From a virus, in the IMG/VR virus record IMGVR_UViG_3300003873_000038, positions 1 through 32,446 of that record: a stretch of 32,446 nucleotides of DNA, one strand, 5' to 3'. Numbering within the stretch: position 1 is the stretch's first letter; each line of letters starts with the position of its first letter. This document shows positions 5,837-12,797 of the stretch, piece after piece. Made by a program: the position numbers and the translations under genes. The notes below the pieces were generated by a model that was not told the DNA's origin, did no database searches, and saw only the letters and a list, made by a program, of their open reading frames with translations.

Positions 5837-5870
5837 ACACCCAGCTTGGTGTGTAGTTAGTACCTAACTA
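5837..5870 (-). promoter_or_regulatory. Two adjacent hairpins between the 82-aa gene and the RNA polymerase gene
   Basis: ACACC-6-GGTGT (5837-5852) is followed by the perfect TAGTTAG-TAC-CTAACTA (5854-5870, 7 pairs with a 3-base loop). The latter covers the stop codon of the 82-aa gene. They could be phage-polymerase promoter hairpins or RNA processing sites for the polymerase message. Confidence 0.4.
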
Positions 5871-6116
5871 TAAAGCTAGTACTTTGGCTACTATCTTAGC
5901 CTGTACCGCTTTAAAGAATGGTATAAACTCTTTATCAGAGCTCGCTACATCTAACAGTGCTAGAGCACTGTTAAATTCCCCAGTATCACACCTATCATTG
6001 ATACCGTACTTCTCTTCCAACATTAGTCTAAAGAGTACTTCGTATGTGCATGCAGCTATATGCACATATACTGTCTTACTCTCTGTAACATATTCAATCA
6101 CTTCTTCCTCTACCAT
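5868..6116 (-). CDS. Small hypothetical protein (82 aa), start uncertain
   Basis: The leftward frame reads MVEEEVIEYVTESKTVYVHI and is helical and acidic. Unlike its neighbours it lacks a Shine-Dalgarno site at ATG 6116. The in-frame sequence upstream still looks protein-like (KLVNGHYTIPSLLQ) but offers only a CTG before a stop. A 12-codon frame, MVITPFHHYYKW, ends in a TAG that overlaps this ATG (ATGGTAG), so translation may be coupled. An antisense frame (5884-6141, +) is less likely because all neighbours read leftward. Confidence 0.5.
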   Translation of the reverse strand: MVEEEVIEYVTESKTVYVHIAACTYEVLFRLMLEEKYGINDRCDTGEFNSALALLDVASSDKEFIPFFKAVQAKIVAKVLAL

Positions 6117-6236
6117 TTGTAGTAGTGATGGAATGGTGTAATGACCATTTACCAGCTTGTTAGTTTAATTATTATTGTTATGGAGACTTATCCAACTATA
6201 TACTACTATCCTAGTTTAATGTCATTTCGGACAGAC

Positions 6237-6749
6237 TTATTGTATAGCTAGAAGATACGTTTCAATCTCCTCATTCTCTTTTGTATAATATTGGAGCTCT
6301 TGCTCCTCCTCTAATTGATTTCTTATCCAAGTTGGTGCATAACACCACTCATCTTGATCCGTAAGGATCATATCGTAATAATAACGATGTATTTCCTTAC
6401 CGTGAATTTTATAATCTTCCTTAAATTCCTCTATTATTACTTTAGAGGTAAGTCCCCCCCATTTTTCCCATGATCTGTCTTTATCTACTACGTAGAATAG
6501 CCCTCTATCCCACTCTTTACTGCCATGAACGTAAGTATAGTTATATCTAGTATATAATGCTTTAAATCCTCCTGCTGGATTCATTGTGAAGGTAGCCTCT
6601 ACTACCTCCTCTGGGTGGACTGTTAAGTCCCTTACGAATTCTATTCTACATAAGTAGTTATTCTCTATAACTAGGTCATAGATTTGTGTATTTTTGAAGG
6701 CAGCTGCCTTCACTATAGACTTTTGTGCTTTAATGTTTAAAGTTCTCAT
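6237..6749 (-). CDS. Hypothetical protein (170 aa)
   Basis: The leftward gene starts at ATG 6749 behind AAAAGGAGTATACA. The product is rich in aromatic residues (many Tyr and Trp) and charged, with a beta-like N-terminal half and an acidic helical C-terminus (NQLEEEQELQYYTKENEEIE). There is no signal peptide, membrane helix or metal motif. It belongs to the leftward operon that ends in the RNA polymerase and follows a five-hairpin array. No family was recognised. Confidence 0.7.
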   Translation of the reverse strand: MRTLNIKAQKSIVKAAAFKNTQIYDLVIENNYLCRIEFVRDLTVHPEEVVEATFTMNPAGGFKALYTRYNYTYVHGSKEWDRGLFYVVDKDRSWEKWGGLTSKVIIEEFKEDYKIHGKEIHRYYYDMILTDQDEWCYAPTWIRNQLEEEQELQYYTKENEEIETYLLAIQ

Positions 6750-6770
6750 TGTATACTCCTTTTATTAAGC

Positions 6771-6894
6771 TGCATGAGAGTTTATACTCTACAGAATGCA
6801 GGTACATTGTTTAAGCTCAATGTACTAAAGCTATTAGCCTACCATTAGTAGGTATCATGAGTTATAAACTCAATAAGTCACACCTAAGTGTGAC
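6771..6894. repeat. Array of five consecutive stem-loops
   Basis: Five inverted repeats fill the gap between two leftward genes. TGCAT/ATGCA (6771-6800) encloses AGAGT-TTAT-ACTCT. GTACATTG-8-CAATGTAC lies at 6802-6825, CCTAC-5-GTAGG at 6838-6852, GAGTT-ATA-AACTC at 6859-6871 and GTCACAC-CTAA-GTGTGAC at 6877-6894. Stems are 5 to 8 pairs and perfect. The last lies eight bases after the stop of the 116-aa gene. None has a long U-tract on the leftward strand, so classical terminators are unlikely. Promoter hairpins, RNase sites or mRNA-stability elements are possible. Confidence 0.6.
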
Positions 6895-6902
6895 CTATAA
6901 GC

Positions 6903-7253
6903 TTATAGCTCTATATTGTCTAATTCCTCCTTTAACTCATCTTCAGTAAACATTTTATATCCACCTACAACGCCATCATGTAAGAATTTACCTGTTGCTG
7001 CCCCAACTTTAATAAAGTTTTCTTCTGTTGCTATGTCTGATATGTTTGTTTCTTCACCCATTACTGTTGTCCCAACCATTACATCCGTTACACGTAATGT
7101 ACCTCGCACCATTTGAGGTGCTTTTGTTGCTAGCACCAACCCTTCGGCAGCTAACCTGAGCGTCTCTGCTATACCTGACTTCACTCCTCTACCGAACATT
7201 TTCATCGATCCGGCTACTGTTAGCGGTTTTGTTGTTTTTGTTTCTACTGACAT
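6903..7253 (-). CDS. Hypothetical protein (116 aa)
   Basis: The leftward gene starts at ATG 7253 behind CTTAAGGAGTACATT, a strong site. The N-terminus is basic and Thr-rich (MSVETKTTKPLTVAGSMKMF), the middle is helical and Gly/Ala-rich (AETLRLAAEGLVLATKA), and the C-terminus is acidic (FTEDELKEELDNIEL). No known domain was recognised. It is the first full leftward gene next to the divergent region, and thus probably an early gene; many phage host-takeover proteins are of this size, but that is only positional reasoning. Confidence 0.7.
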   Translation of the reverse strand: MSVETKTTKPLTVAGSMKMFGRGVKSGIAETLRLAAEGLVLATKAPQMVRGTLRVTDVMVGTTVMGEETNISDIATEENFIKVGAATGKFLHDGVVGGYKMFTEDELKEELDNIEL

Positions 7254-7357
7254 AATGTACTCCTTAAGAGTTACGATTCACCTGTGTTTGAGCAGTTGGT
7301 CTGCTTTGATTAGCCTTCGACAAGGCAACTTCTTTTTACCAGTGTGTGTTTCACTAC

Positions 7358-7404
7358 GGGGGGTATCCCCTTGTGAGTGTCGCACAACACTAACACTACC
7401 CCCC
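7358..7404 (-). promoter_or_regulatory. Mutually exclusive G/C-run stems (attenuator-like)
   Basis: GGGGGGT (7358-7364) can pair with ACCCCCC (7398-7404), enclosing AGTGT-6-ACACT. It can instead pair locally with CCCC (7367-7370). Only one can form at a time. In the leftward direction this follows a possible 24-aa leader peptide (7498 to 7424), as in an attenuator, but there is no U-tract. Confidence 0.3.
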
Positions 7405-7423
7405 TCCAACAAAATATAAAATT

Positions 7424-7498
7424 TTACGTATAAGCCCCTGACTCTAAATCCAACGATAGCCAATTTCCAGCATAAGGCCTTAAGAAAACTTTAAGCAT
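7424..7498 (-). CDS. Possible 24-aa leader peptide
   Basis: The frame begins MLKVFLRPYAGNWLSLDLES at ATG 7498 with AAGAGGTAGGT upstream. It starts 22 bases after a minus-strand TATAAT (7521-7526). It precedes the alternative G/C-run stems and the leftward operon. It is short and of unknown function; support is the ribosome site and the position only. Confidence 0.3.
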   Translation of the reverse strand: MLKVFLRPYAGNWLSLDLESGAYT

Positions 7499-7575
7499 AC
7501 CTACCTCTTAAAAAATAAAAATTATAAAATTTCCCTATAAAGGCCAACCTTAAAGTAAACTTAGTGTAAGATATA

Positions 7576-7604
7576 TTAAGATGTAATAATAAGTGTGATA
7601 TAAT
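7576..7604 (+). promoter_or_regulatory. Promoter of the rightward middle operon
   Basis: TTAAGA (7576-7581), 17 bases, then TATAAT (7599-7604), 28 bases before ATG 7632. Upstream, CCTTAAAGTAAAC (7548-7560) resembles CCTTAAGTAAACC in the late promoter at 30571-30583. Confidence 0.5.
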
Positions 7605-7631
7605 AGCACATCAAAATAAAAGGTACTGGAT

Positions 7632-7997
7632 ATGGAAACAGAAGATATGAGAGAATATGAGGATGCTAGAGAGTTAACAGCGAAAGAGAATATAACAATA
7701 ATGCGTAAATTGGTTAAGGACTGGCACTTAGGCCCAGATAAAGCCATAGATAACAACCAGGGTAATAACTTGTTCTGGAGTAGCTTAGGTAAGGTTATGG
7801 GGATTACTACTGTAGAGGCTAGGAGATTGAGTTGTGCTAGTTGTGAGTATGGTAAAGTAGAACCTGAAGCACTTAAAGCTATGGAGCATATACCATATAA
7901 TAAATATGATGAAGATGGTGGTATTAGGGTATGGTGTGATAAGTTTGACTTCATCTGCCATGCGGAAAGAGTGTGTCAAGCATGGGAAGAGGATTAG
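7632..7997 (+). CDS. Small cysteine-motif protein (121 aa)
   Basis: This is the first gene of the rightward middle operon, with AAAAGGTACTGGAT upstream. The C-terminal half has C68-x2-C71 and then C102-DKFDFI-C109-HAERV-C115-QAWE. This resembles a short cysteine motif often seen in phage proteins (C-x-KFDF-x-C-x5-C-x-x-W) and probably binds a metal or iron-sulfur cluster; the exact role is not established. The N-terminal 60 residues are acidic and helical. Its early position suggests a regulatory or host-interaction role, which is inference only. Confidence 0.7.
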   Translation: METEDMREYEDARELTAKENITIMRKLVKDWHLGPDKAIDNNQGNNLFWSSLGKVMGITTVEARRLSCASCEYGKVEPEALKAMEHIPYNKYDEDGGIRVWCDKFDFICHAERVCQAWEED

Positions 7998-7999
7998 AC

Positions 8000-8200
8000 A
8001 TGGATAACACCAGACCATTAACAGTAGAAGTCATATATGAAGATAGTAAAGTAGAACAGTATAGTTTTCCACAGGTAGTTGAGCGTAGTGATGCAATAGT
8101 AGCTGGAGAGTGGATTAGTTTACCGAATGACCTAACAGATGCAGAGTGTGAGTGGGTCATGGACGAACTAGGGCCTAAGATGAGATCACTGGGGAGTTGA
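8000..8200 (+). CDS. Small hypothetical protein (66 aa)
   Basis: I start this gene at ATG 8000, because AGAGGA lies correctly spaced before it. The upstream GTG at 7973 and ATG at 7982 lack a site and overlap the preceding gene. The product begins MDNTRPLTVEVIYEDSKVEQ, with a beta hairpin, a strand EWISLPND, and a helix ending in PKMRSLGS. It is acidic. No domain was recognised. It lies two bases after the preceding stop, within the operon. Confidence 0.65.
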   Translation: MDNTRPLTVEVIYEDSKVEQYSFPQVVERSDAIVAGEWISLPNDLTDAECEWVMDELGPKMRSLGS

Positions 8201-8206
8201 CTAGGT

Positions 8207-8329
8207 ATGAAAGTATATTTAGAGCATTACTGCTGGGTGTGTGATGAAGGTATGAAGATGGTGCTTATAGATGGTACCATCAAATGTCCTAAGTGCGGCA
8301 CACTAGTATATAAAAAAGTGAAGGACTAG
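8207..8329 (+). CDS. Mini zinc-ribbon protein (40 aa)
   Basis: The frame starts at ATG 8207 with GGGGAG upstream and ends at TAG 8327. It begins MKVYLEHYCWVCDEGMKMVL and continues through IKCPKCGTLVYKK. The pairs C9-x2-C12 and C27-x2-C30 make a classic zinc ribbon or rubredoxin-like knuckle of minimal size. Such proteins often bind nucleic acid or a host polymerase subunit; nothing here tells which. It fits exactly between the neighbouring genes of the operon. Confidence 0.7.
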   Translation: MKVYLEHYCWVCDEGMKMVLIDGTIKCPKCGTLVYKKVKD

Positions 8330-8331
8330 TT

Positions 8332-8844
8332 ATCGCACTAGTTAAACGTAAACCCTTAGAAGGTGTGGCTACAAATACCAGCCCATATGGAAGGGTATAC
8401 GTATTTGAACTAGTTTTTGAGGATGGTACTACAATATACAAAGTAGGTATGGTTAATAGTGATTCTATGAGCAGGGTAACAGACCGGTTGATGGAAGTGC
8501 TAAGAAGCTTCTTCATGCAGTACAGATTCGTACCTAGTAGTAGGATAGTTAAAGCTAAGAAGTTTCTGATACCATATATAGTAGAGAACCATCTGCATAA
8601 GCTACTAGCTGAACTAAAGTATAAATCAGATAAGAAATACGATGGATATGATGAGATGTTCTCTGATGTAGACATAGATGAGCTGACTAGTTATATGGAT
8701 AGTTTTCAATATAAGGAACTACTAGTAGGTGAAACTAAGATGGATGTTAGTAGGTACAATAAGATATGTGAGGCTATAAAGATGGATGAGCAGGGTAGCT
8801 ATAGAGAAAAGAAGGCTAAAGCTACGGATAAGTTGCCATTCTAA
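8332..8844 (+). CDS. GIY-YIG-like (T5orf172) domain protein, possible ATC start
   Basis: Residues after the N-terminus read GRVYVFELVFEDGTTIYKVG and then a long helical region (MSRVTDRLMEVLRSFFMQYR), resembling the T5orf172 branch of the GIY-YIG nuclease fold: YVF, YKVGM, R, RL. The nearest standard start is GTG 8365, but the AAGG before it lies only one or two bases away. Upstream in frame, the codons read (ATC)ALVKRKPLEGVATNTSPYG. AAGGAC sits six bases before ATC 8332, exactly where a ribosome site belongs. I therefore give 8332, with 8365 as the alternative (159 aa). The nuclease activity is unproven. Confidence 0.55.
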   Translation: MALVKRKPLEGVATNTSPYGRVYVFELVFEDGTTIYKVGMVNSDSMSRVTDRLMEVLRSFFMQYRFVPSSRIVKAKKFLIPYIVENHLHKLLAELKYKSDKKYDGYDEMFSDVDIDELTSYMDSFQYKELLVGETKMDVSRYNKICEAIKMDEQGSYREKKAKATDKLPF

Positions 8845-8862
8845 GGTTAATTGAAGGCTGCA

Positions 8863-8884
8863 TTAGATAAAATTACTTATCTAA
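8863..8884 (+). promoter_or_regulatory. Hairpin just upstream of the ribosome site at 8890
   Basis: TTAGATAA-AATTAC-TTATCTAA is a perfect 8-pair stem ending five bases before AAAAGGA of the next gene. It could mask or expose that ribosome site, or be a processing site. Confidence 0.4.
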
Positions 8885-8898
8885 AGAAAAGGACCCAG

Positions 8899-9147
8899 AT
8901 GGATAATCCACAACCGATATCCCCATTGATAGCTAAGTTAACAGAGCTAAAGAGACTGCACATAGCAGAGAGAGGTGCTGAACCTAAGTATGTAGTATGT
9001 AACCAGTTTACTGCACAGCAGGTAGCTAGAGAAGCACAGTCAACTAATAAGATGGTAGGTAAAGAAGCCACTATAACTATAGAGGACTTACTATTAGTAG
9101 TACATCCACAAGATCATAGACAACAACTGGTTATGGAGGTAGTTTAA
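8899..9147 (+). CDS. Small hypothetical protein (82 aa)
   Basis: The start is ATG 8899 because AAAAGGACCCAG precedes it; a TTG at 8851 would run through the hairpin at 8863-8884. The product begins MDNPQPISPLIAKLTELKRL and has a second half with a strand EATITIEDLLLVVHP. It shares the MDN start with the gene at 8000, probably by chance. No domain was recognised. Its TAA overlaps the next ATG (TTTAATG). Confidence 0.6.
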   Translation: MDNPQPISPLIAKLTELKRLHIAERGAEPKYVVCNQFTAQQVAREAQSTNKMVGKEATITIEDLLLVVHPQDHRQQLVMEVV

Positions 9148-9443
9148 TGAAGATACACACAAATACTCATGACGTATACGTAGACCAAACAGCAGTGGCT
9201 AGTGTAAGTATACGAGAAGATAAGCATTGGGACACTAAAAGAGATCAGTACATAGTAGACATAGTATTACAAAGCGCACCTTGTTCTGTACCAATATATA
9301 CTACATATAGTAAAGAAGATGCTGTAGAACTAGTATGTAAAATTGGAGAAGCTATGGATACCATCGAACCTAGCAAAACATACTTGGATGGCTTTAAGGA
9401 AGGTACAGAATACGCATTAAAACTGGTAAAGGAAAATAAATGA
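9147..9443 (+). CDS. Hypothetical protein (98 aa)
   Basis: The gene starts at ATG 9147 behind GGAGGTAGTTTA and overlaps the previous stop. The product begins MKIHTNTHDVYVDQTAVASV, continues with several beta strands and ends in a helix (LDGFKEGTEYALKLVKENK). It has no Cys cluster or membrane span. Its end overlaps the HNH gene start (ATGA). Function unknown. Confidence 0.65.
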   Translation: MKIHTNTHDVYVDQTAVASVSIREDKHWDTKRDQYIVDIVLQSAPCSVPIYTTYSKEDAVELVCKIGEAMDTIEPSKTYLDGFKEGTEYALKLVKENK

Positions 9444-10144
9444 CATATATCCTAGAAATGAACACTTGTAACAAATGCGGAGAAGAAAAACCTATCCAGG
9501 AGTTTTGCAAATCCAGTAAGCGTAAAACAGGTTATACGAACCGATGCAAAAAATGTCATAGGGCTTACTATTATGCAAAAGGAGAAAAGCGTAAGGAGCT
9601 AAACAAGCAAATGTATGAAAAGAATAAAGAAGTCATACTTAGCAGGCAGAAAGCCTACTACGATAAAAACAAAGAAAAAATGGTAGAAAGAGGTAAACAG
9701 TACTACCAGAGTAATAAAGAAAAGGTAAACCAACTACACAAGAAGTGGGTTGAAAACCATAAACAGGAAGTAGCAGAGTACCAAAAGAAATACAGGGAAG
9801 GGAATAAAGATAAACTCCACCTTACTGCTAGAATACGAACAGTAAAACGTAGAGTCAAAAAGAAAGGACAAACACCTGATCTTACAAAGGAAGACTCATA
9901 TAAAGTCACTTTGTTATATAAGATTAGAGAAAAAGTTACTAAGCAGACTGGTGTATTAATGCACGTAGACCATATCATACCCATAGCTAAAGGTGGATTA
10001 CACCATCCACTTAATTTACAAGTTATAACGGCAGAAGAAAATCATAAAAAGTTTGATAAAATGCCTGAAAACATACCCGTAGGGTTGTTACAACTACACA
10101 AAGAATTTTACATTGACAAAGTAAAAGGATTACCATGGGAATAA
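9440..10144 (+). CDS. HNH endonuclease with N-terminal zinc finger
   Basis: The start at 9440 has AAAGGAAAATAA upstream. Residues 10-39 contain C10-x2-C13, C23 and C36-x2-C39 (the CNKCGEEKPIQEFCKS type), a zinc finger common in phage HNH proteins. A long Lys-rich helix (residues 45-125), full of YYxKNKE repeats, follows. The HNH core is near residues 172-206: HVDHIIPIAKGG, HHPLNLQV and ENHKKF. Such proteins are mostly homing endonucleases or take part in packaging or host DNA cutting. It sits inside the operon, overlapping both neighbours, which argues for a stable member rather than a fresh insertion. Confidence 0.88.
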   Translation: MTYILEMNTCNKCGEEKPIQEFCKSSKRKTGYTNRCKKCHRAYYYAKGEKRKELNKQMYEKNKEVILSRQKAYYDKNKEKMVERGKQYYQSNKEKVNQLHKKWVENHKQEVAEYQKKYREGNKDKLHLTARIRTVKRRVKKKGQTPDLTKEDSYKVTLLYKIREKVTKQTGVLMHVDHIIPIAKGGLHHPLNLQVITAEENHKKFDKMPENIPVGLLQLHKEFYIDKVKGLPWE

Positions 10145-11523
10145 CCTATATTATTGATAGCAATATACCACTCCTAGATGCACACAATATATACACAATA
10201 GGTAACACAGATGACACCATAGTCATTCCAGAGACTTGCCTGGACGAAATAGATTCTAAAAAGTCAGGATTAGGAGAGTTAGCGTACCAAGCTAGAGAAT
10301 TTGGTAGGTTGATGACTGCTGCTGTGTATATAGGACAGGCATGTAAGAATGGTGCTACGTACATAAACTATAAAGTGAAAGACACTACAGTAACAGTAGT
10401 TGCACTAGATAAGTACCCTAGTTATGAAGGTATGGAAAAGAATGTACTTAATGATAGAAAGATAATTGAGTGTGCATTAGAATATAAGAAGGCAGTGCAA
10501 CCTGGTGAGAAAGTAGTGTTTATGACTAATGATGTAGCATGTGGTATTAGGGCACAGTCGTTAGGGTTAAAGTCCACACAACTAGCTATAGTAGAAGATG
10601 TAAAGAAAGAGTTCCTAAAAGAGATGACAATAGATGACTCAGCTGAGTTCTCTACATTACACAATAGTAAGATTACTGACATAGATAAGAATTATGTAAT
10701 AGGTAACTATAGCTACGTGTTCACTAATAGTGTTACAGGACAAGTTAAGCCTGCTACTATAACTAATGGTTTGATTAATGTGTTAGGCAAAGAGTCTGAT
10801 AACATCCTACATAGACAAATGGTGGCTCCAGTAAACATAGAGCAGAAACTAGCTAGTAGGGCTATATTGGACCCTAGTATAGATCTAGTTTTGGTAGAAG
10901 GGTTAGCAGGGTCAGGGAAAAACACAATTGCTACTAGTAGTGCAGTCAGGTTACTACAGACTAATAAGGATATATATGATGGTATAGTATACATCAGATC
11001 CCCACAAAATGACGAAGATGCCGGGGAAGATATTGGGTATCTAGCCGGTAATGACGAGAAGTTTGCAGTGTACCTAGGGCCGATGGAGGACACACTAAGT
11101 TTCCTAGTTAGTAGTAATATTAATACTAAAGGTAAAACTGCTAAAGAGGTGGAGGAAAAGATAGCTGCTGGAGTGGATAAACTAGTTGAAGGTTGTGGTA
11201 TCATCAGTATAATTACTACAGGTTTACGCGGAAGAACCTTTCACGATAAGGTGGTAATCATAGACGAAGCCACAAACCTTAGTCCAGCTACTATGCAGAA
11301 AGTACTGACTAGAATAGGGAAGAATTGTAAAGTTATAGTTATTGGATCACAACTACAAATAGATAGTAAATATGTGACTAAGTATAACAACGGTATGGCA
11401 GTACTGCTTGAAGAAGCGTATACTAACAGCTTGGATTCAGATATAAAGATGTTTGCAATAGAACTCACTAAGGTTAAACGTTCACCGACAGTAGAATTTG
11501 CAGAACGACTATTTAGTAAATAA
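10135..11523 (+). CDS. PIN domain - PhoH-like ATPase
   Basis: Residues 1-150 look like a PIN ribonuclease domain: YIIDSN with D8, PETCLDEID with D37/E38, ND at 106-107, and FMTNDVACGIRA with D133. Residues 225-462 are the PhoH ATPase, with Walker A GLAGSGKN (256-263) and Walker B VVIIDEAT (D377, E378). The PIN-PhoH pair is known in bacteria as an RNA unwinding and cutting enzyme (PhoH2), and PhoH is common in phages. Here the Thr/Ser after the Walker lysine is Asn263, with Thr264 next. Other motifs look intact (GLRGRTF, IGSQLQID). The start ATG 10135 has AAAGGATTACC and overlaps the HNH gene by ten bases. Confidence 0.9.
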   Translation: MGITYIIDSNIPLLDAHNIYTIGNTDDTIVIPETCLDEIDSKKSGLGELAYQAREFGRLMTAAVYIGQACKNGATYINYKVKDTTVTVVALDKYPSYEGMEKNVLNDRKIIECALEYKKAVQPGEKVVFMTNDVACGIRAQSLGLKSTQLAIVEDVKKEFLKEMTIDDSAEFSTLHNSKITDIDKNYVIGNYSYVFTNSVTGQVKPATITNGLINVLGKESDNILHRQMVAPVNIEQKLASRAILDPSIDLVLVEGLAGSGKNTIATSSAVRLLQTNKDIYDGIVYIRSPQNDEDAGEDIGYLAGNDEKFAVYLGPMEDTLSFLVSSNINTKGKTAKEVEEKIAAGVDKLVEGCGIISIITTGLRGRTFHDKVVIIDEATNLSPATMQKVLTRIGKNCKVIVIGSQLQIDSKYVTKYNNGMAVLLEEAYTNSLDSDIKMFAIELTKVKRSPTVEFAERLFSK

Positions 11524-11535
11524 AAAGGAAAATAA

Positions 11536-11649
11536 ATGGTAGAAGTACTACAGTATTACACATCAAGTTTTGGTGTGTGGTTAGGGATAACACTAGGAAT
11601 GACTATAATAGGTCAAACAATAATAACTACAGTTAAAGGAAGAAGATAA
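11536..11649 (+). CDS. Small single-span membrane protein (37 aa)
   Basis: The frame begins at ATG 11536 with AAAAAGGAAAATAA, a strong site, and ends immediately before the ATG of the ClpP-like gene. It reads MVEVLQYYTSSFGVWLGITL, then GMTIIGQTIITTVKGRR. Residues about 11-32 form one membrane helix with a basic C-terminus, so it should sit in the inner membrane. Exact packing between two genes and the ribosome site make it credible. It could recruit the adjacent protease or PhoH protein to the membrane, but that is a guess. Confidence 0.65.
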   Translation: MVEVLQYYTSSFGVWLGITLGMTIIGQTIITTVKGRR

Positions 11650-12225
11650 ATGCATATTGAGATACCTAACATGAAAAATGAACATGAGAGAGTATGGGAT
11701 AGGGATTGCCCTATAGTTAAAGTTAATGAGAAACTATATAGAATATACATGTATAATGAGATCGGTACTCCTGACGAGTATGCAGAACTAATGGAATTGA
11801 TGCAGGACCTCGATGAAACTGTCACGATTGAATGGTTCTTAAACTCCCCTGGAGGAGTACTTAGCAGTGCTACAATGTTACTAGATGCTATGTTTGTATG
11901 TAGAGCTAAACTGGTAGGAAAGTTGAGTGGTATGGTAGCTAGTGCTGCAACAATGCTTACTATGGCATTCGATGAGGTAGAGATTGCTCCCTATATTGAG
12001 TTTTTAGTGCATAACTATAGTGCTGGAGGCCTCCAAGGAAAGGGTAATGAGCTAAAGGTTCAACAAGAATTCGTAGATAAAGTAACCCTACAGCTATTTA
12101 AAGAAGTGTATAAAGGATTCTTAACTCCAACTGAAATTAAAAAAGTAATGAAAGACCAGGATCTATGGATGACTAAAGACGAGATAGAAAAGAGATTAGC
12201 TAAGCGTAAAGAACTTATGGTATAG
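11650..12225 (+). CDS. ClpP-like serine protease (S14)
   Basis: The 191-aa product shows the ClpP/crotonase fold signatures. FLNSPGG (63-69) is the oxyanion loop, SGMVASAATM has nucleophile S98, FLVHNYSAGG has H121, and DLWMTKDEIEKR has D171. Length and motif order fit ClpP (about 195-205 aa). In phages, S14 proteases usually mature the capsid and lie next to the portal; this one lies about 13 kb before the portal, in the middle operon beside PhoH. It may therefore still process heads, or act on host or phage proteins. No Clp ATPase partner lies in the window. Start 11650, with AAAGGAAGAAGATAA. Confidence 0.88.
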   Translation: MHIEIPNMKNEHERVWDRDCPIVKVNEKLYRIYMYNEIGTPDEYAELMELMQDLDETVTIEWFLNSPGGVLSSATMLLDAMFVCRAKLVGKLSGMVASAATMLTMAFDEVEIAPYIEFLVHNYSAGGLQGKGNELKVQQEFVDKVTLQLFKEVYKGFLTPTEIKKVMKDQDLWMTKDEIEKRLAKRKELMV

Positions 12226-12278
12226 CCCATAATACATAGGCACTACATAGATAGGTAAGCCCTACTAAAGGAAGTTAA

Positions 12279-12791
12279 ATGAAGCATTACAATCCAACTA
12301 AGTTAGTACTTAACATGCCAGTTATGTACAACGAAGCAGATAGTCAGGATAGTTTAATGATTAGTGGGCATTATGCCTATACAGATGAAGATGGGTATCC
12401 TCATGTGTTTGAAGAAGGCGGAACTAGTTACACTAGAAATTCGAGACAGGTAGTAAAGTGTAAGTATGCGTTTCCTATGACAGATGCACAATATGAAGTA
12501 AAAAGAACAGCTGCTATGCTAGACGGTATACTTGAAGACTTTGTTGATAGCACTAGTGAACAGGAGTTACAGTTAGAAGATGGCCGTGTATACGTAACTA
12601 GGGGTAACCAGATAGTGTACATTACACGTACTAACACTAACTCAAAGTTCAACTGTTTCAGAGGTGAAATAAAGGTTAATAAGCATAAAAGGTTAGTTAA
12701 CTATAATGAAGATGGTAAGATTTATGAGAATTATGGCAATAACCATTTGCTAGACGATATAGTTAACCCAGCTGTAGTTAAATGCACATAA
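12279..12791 (+). CDS. Hypothetical protein (170 aa)
   Basis: The start is ATG 12279, with AAAGGAAGTTAA upstream. The product begins MKHYNPTKLVLNMPVMYNEA and is mostly beta-like, with short charged strands (RVYVTRGNQIVYITRTNTNS) and few Cys. It has no membrane helix or recognisable motif. It is the last gene of the middle operon, 53 bases after the protease gene, and is followed by the promoter and tRNA region. I do not recognise it. Confidence 0.7.
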   Translation: MKHYNPTKLVLNMPVMYNEADSQDSLMISGHYAYTDEDGYPHVFEEGGTSYTRNSRQVVKCKYAFPMTDAQYEVKRTAAMLDGILEDFVDSTSEQELQLEDGRVYVTRGNQIVYITRTNTNSKFNCFRGEIKVNKHKRLVNYNEDGKIYENYGNNHLLDDIVNPAVVKCT

Positions 12792-12797
12792 TTGTGG

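Larger units (their letters stand above)
7254..7631. other. Divergent control region, possible replication origin
   Basis: Leftward genes begin at 7253 and rightward genes at 7632. The region has a GC-rich block with GGGGGG (7358-7363), a local GGGG-TAT-CCCC hairpin (7360-7370), a later CCCCCC (7399-7404) and an AGTGT/ACACT stem between them. The flanking stretch 7501-7545 is nearly all A/T. A minus-strand TATAAT lies at 7521-7526 and a rightward promoter at 7576-7604. A GC hairpin beside an AT-rich stretch at a divergence point suits control of both arms or an origin. No protein gene longer than 24 aa has a ribosome site. Confidence 0.45.

Noticed and set aside
5884-6141. Rightward frame of 85 codons opposite the 82-aa gene
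   Set aside because: All neighbours read leftward and no promoter or ribosome site is seen; the leftward frame is preferred, with moderate certainty.
7278-7463. Leftward TTG-start frame of 61 codons
   Set aside because: It lacks a ribosome site and crosses the G-run/C-run inverted repeats; it looks like translation of structured noncoding DNA.
9703-11468. Several leftward frames within the HNH and PhoH genes
   Set aside because: They lie opposite genes with clear motifs and have no ribosome sites.
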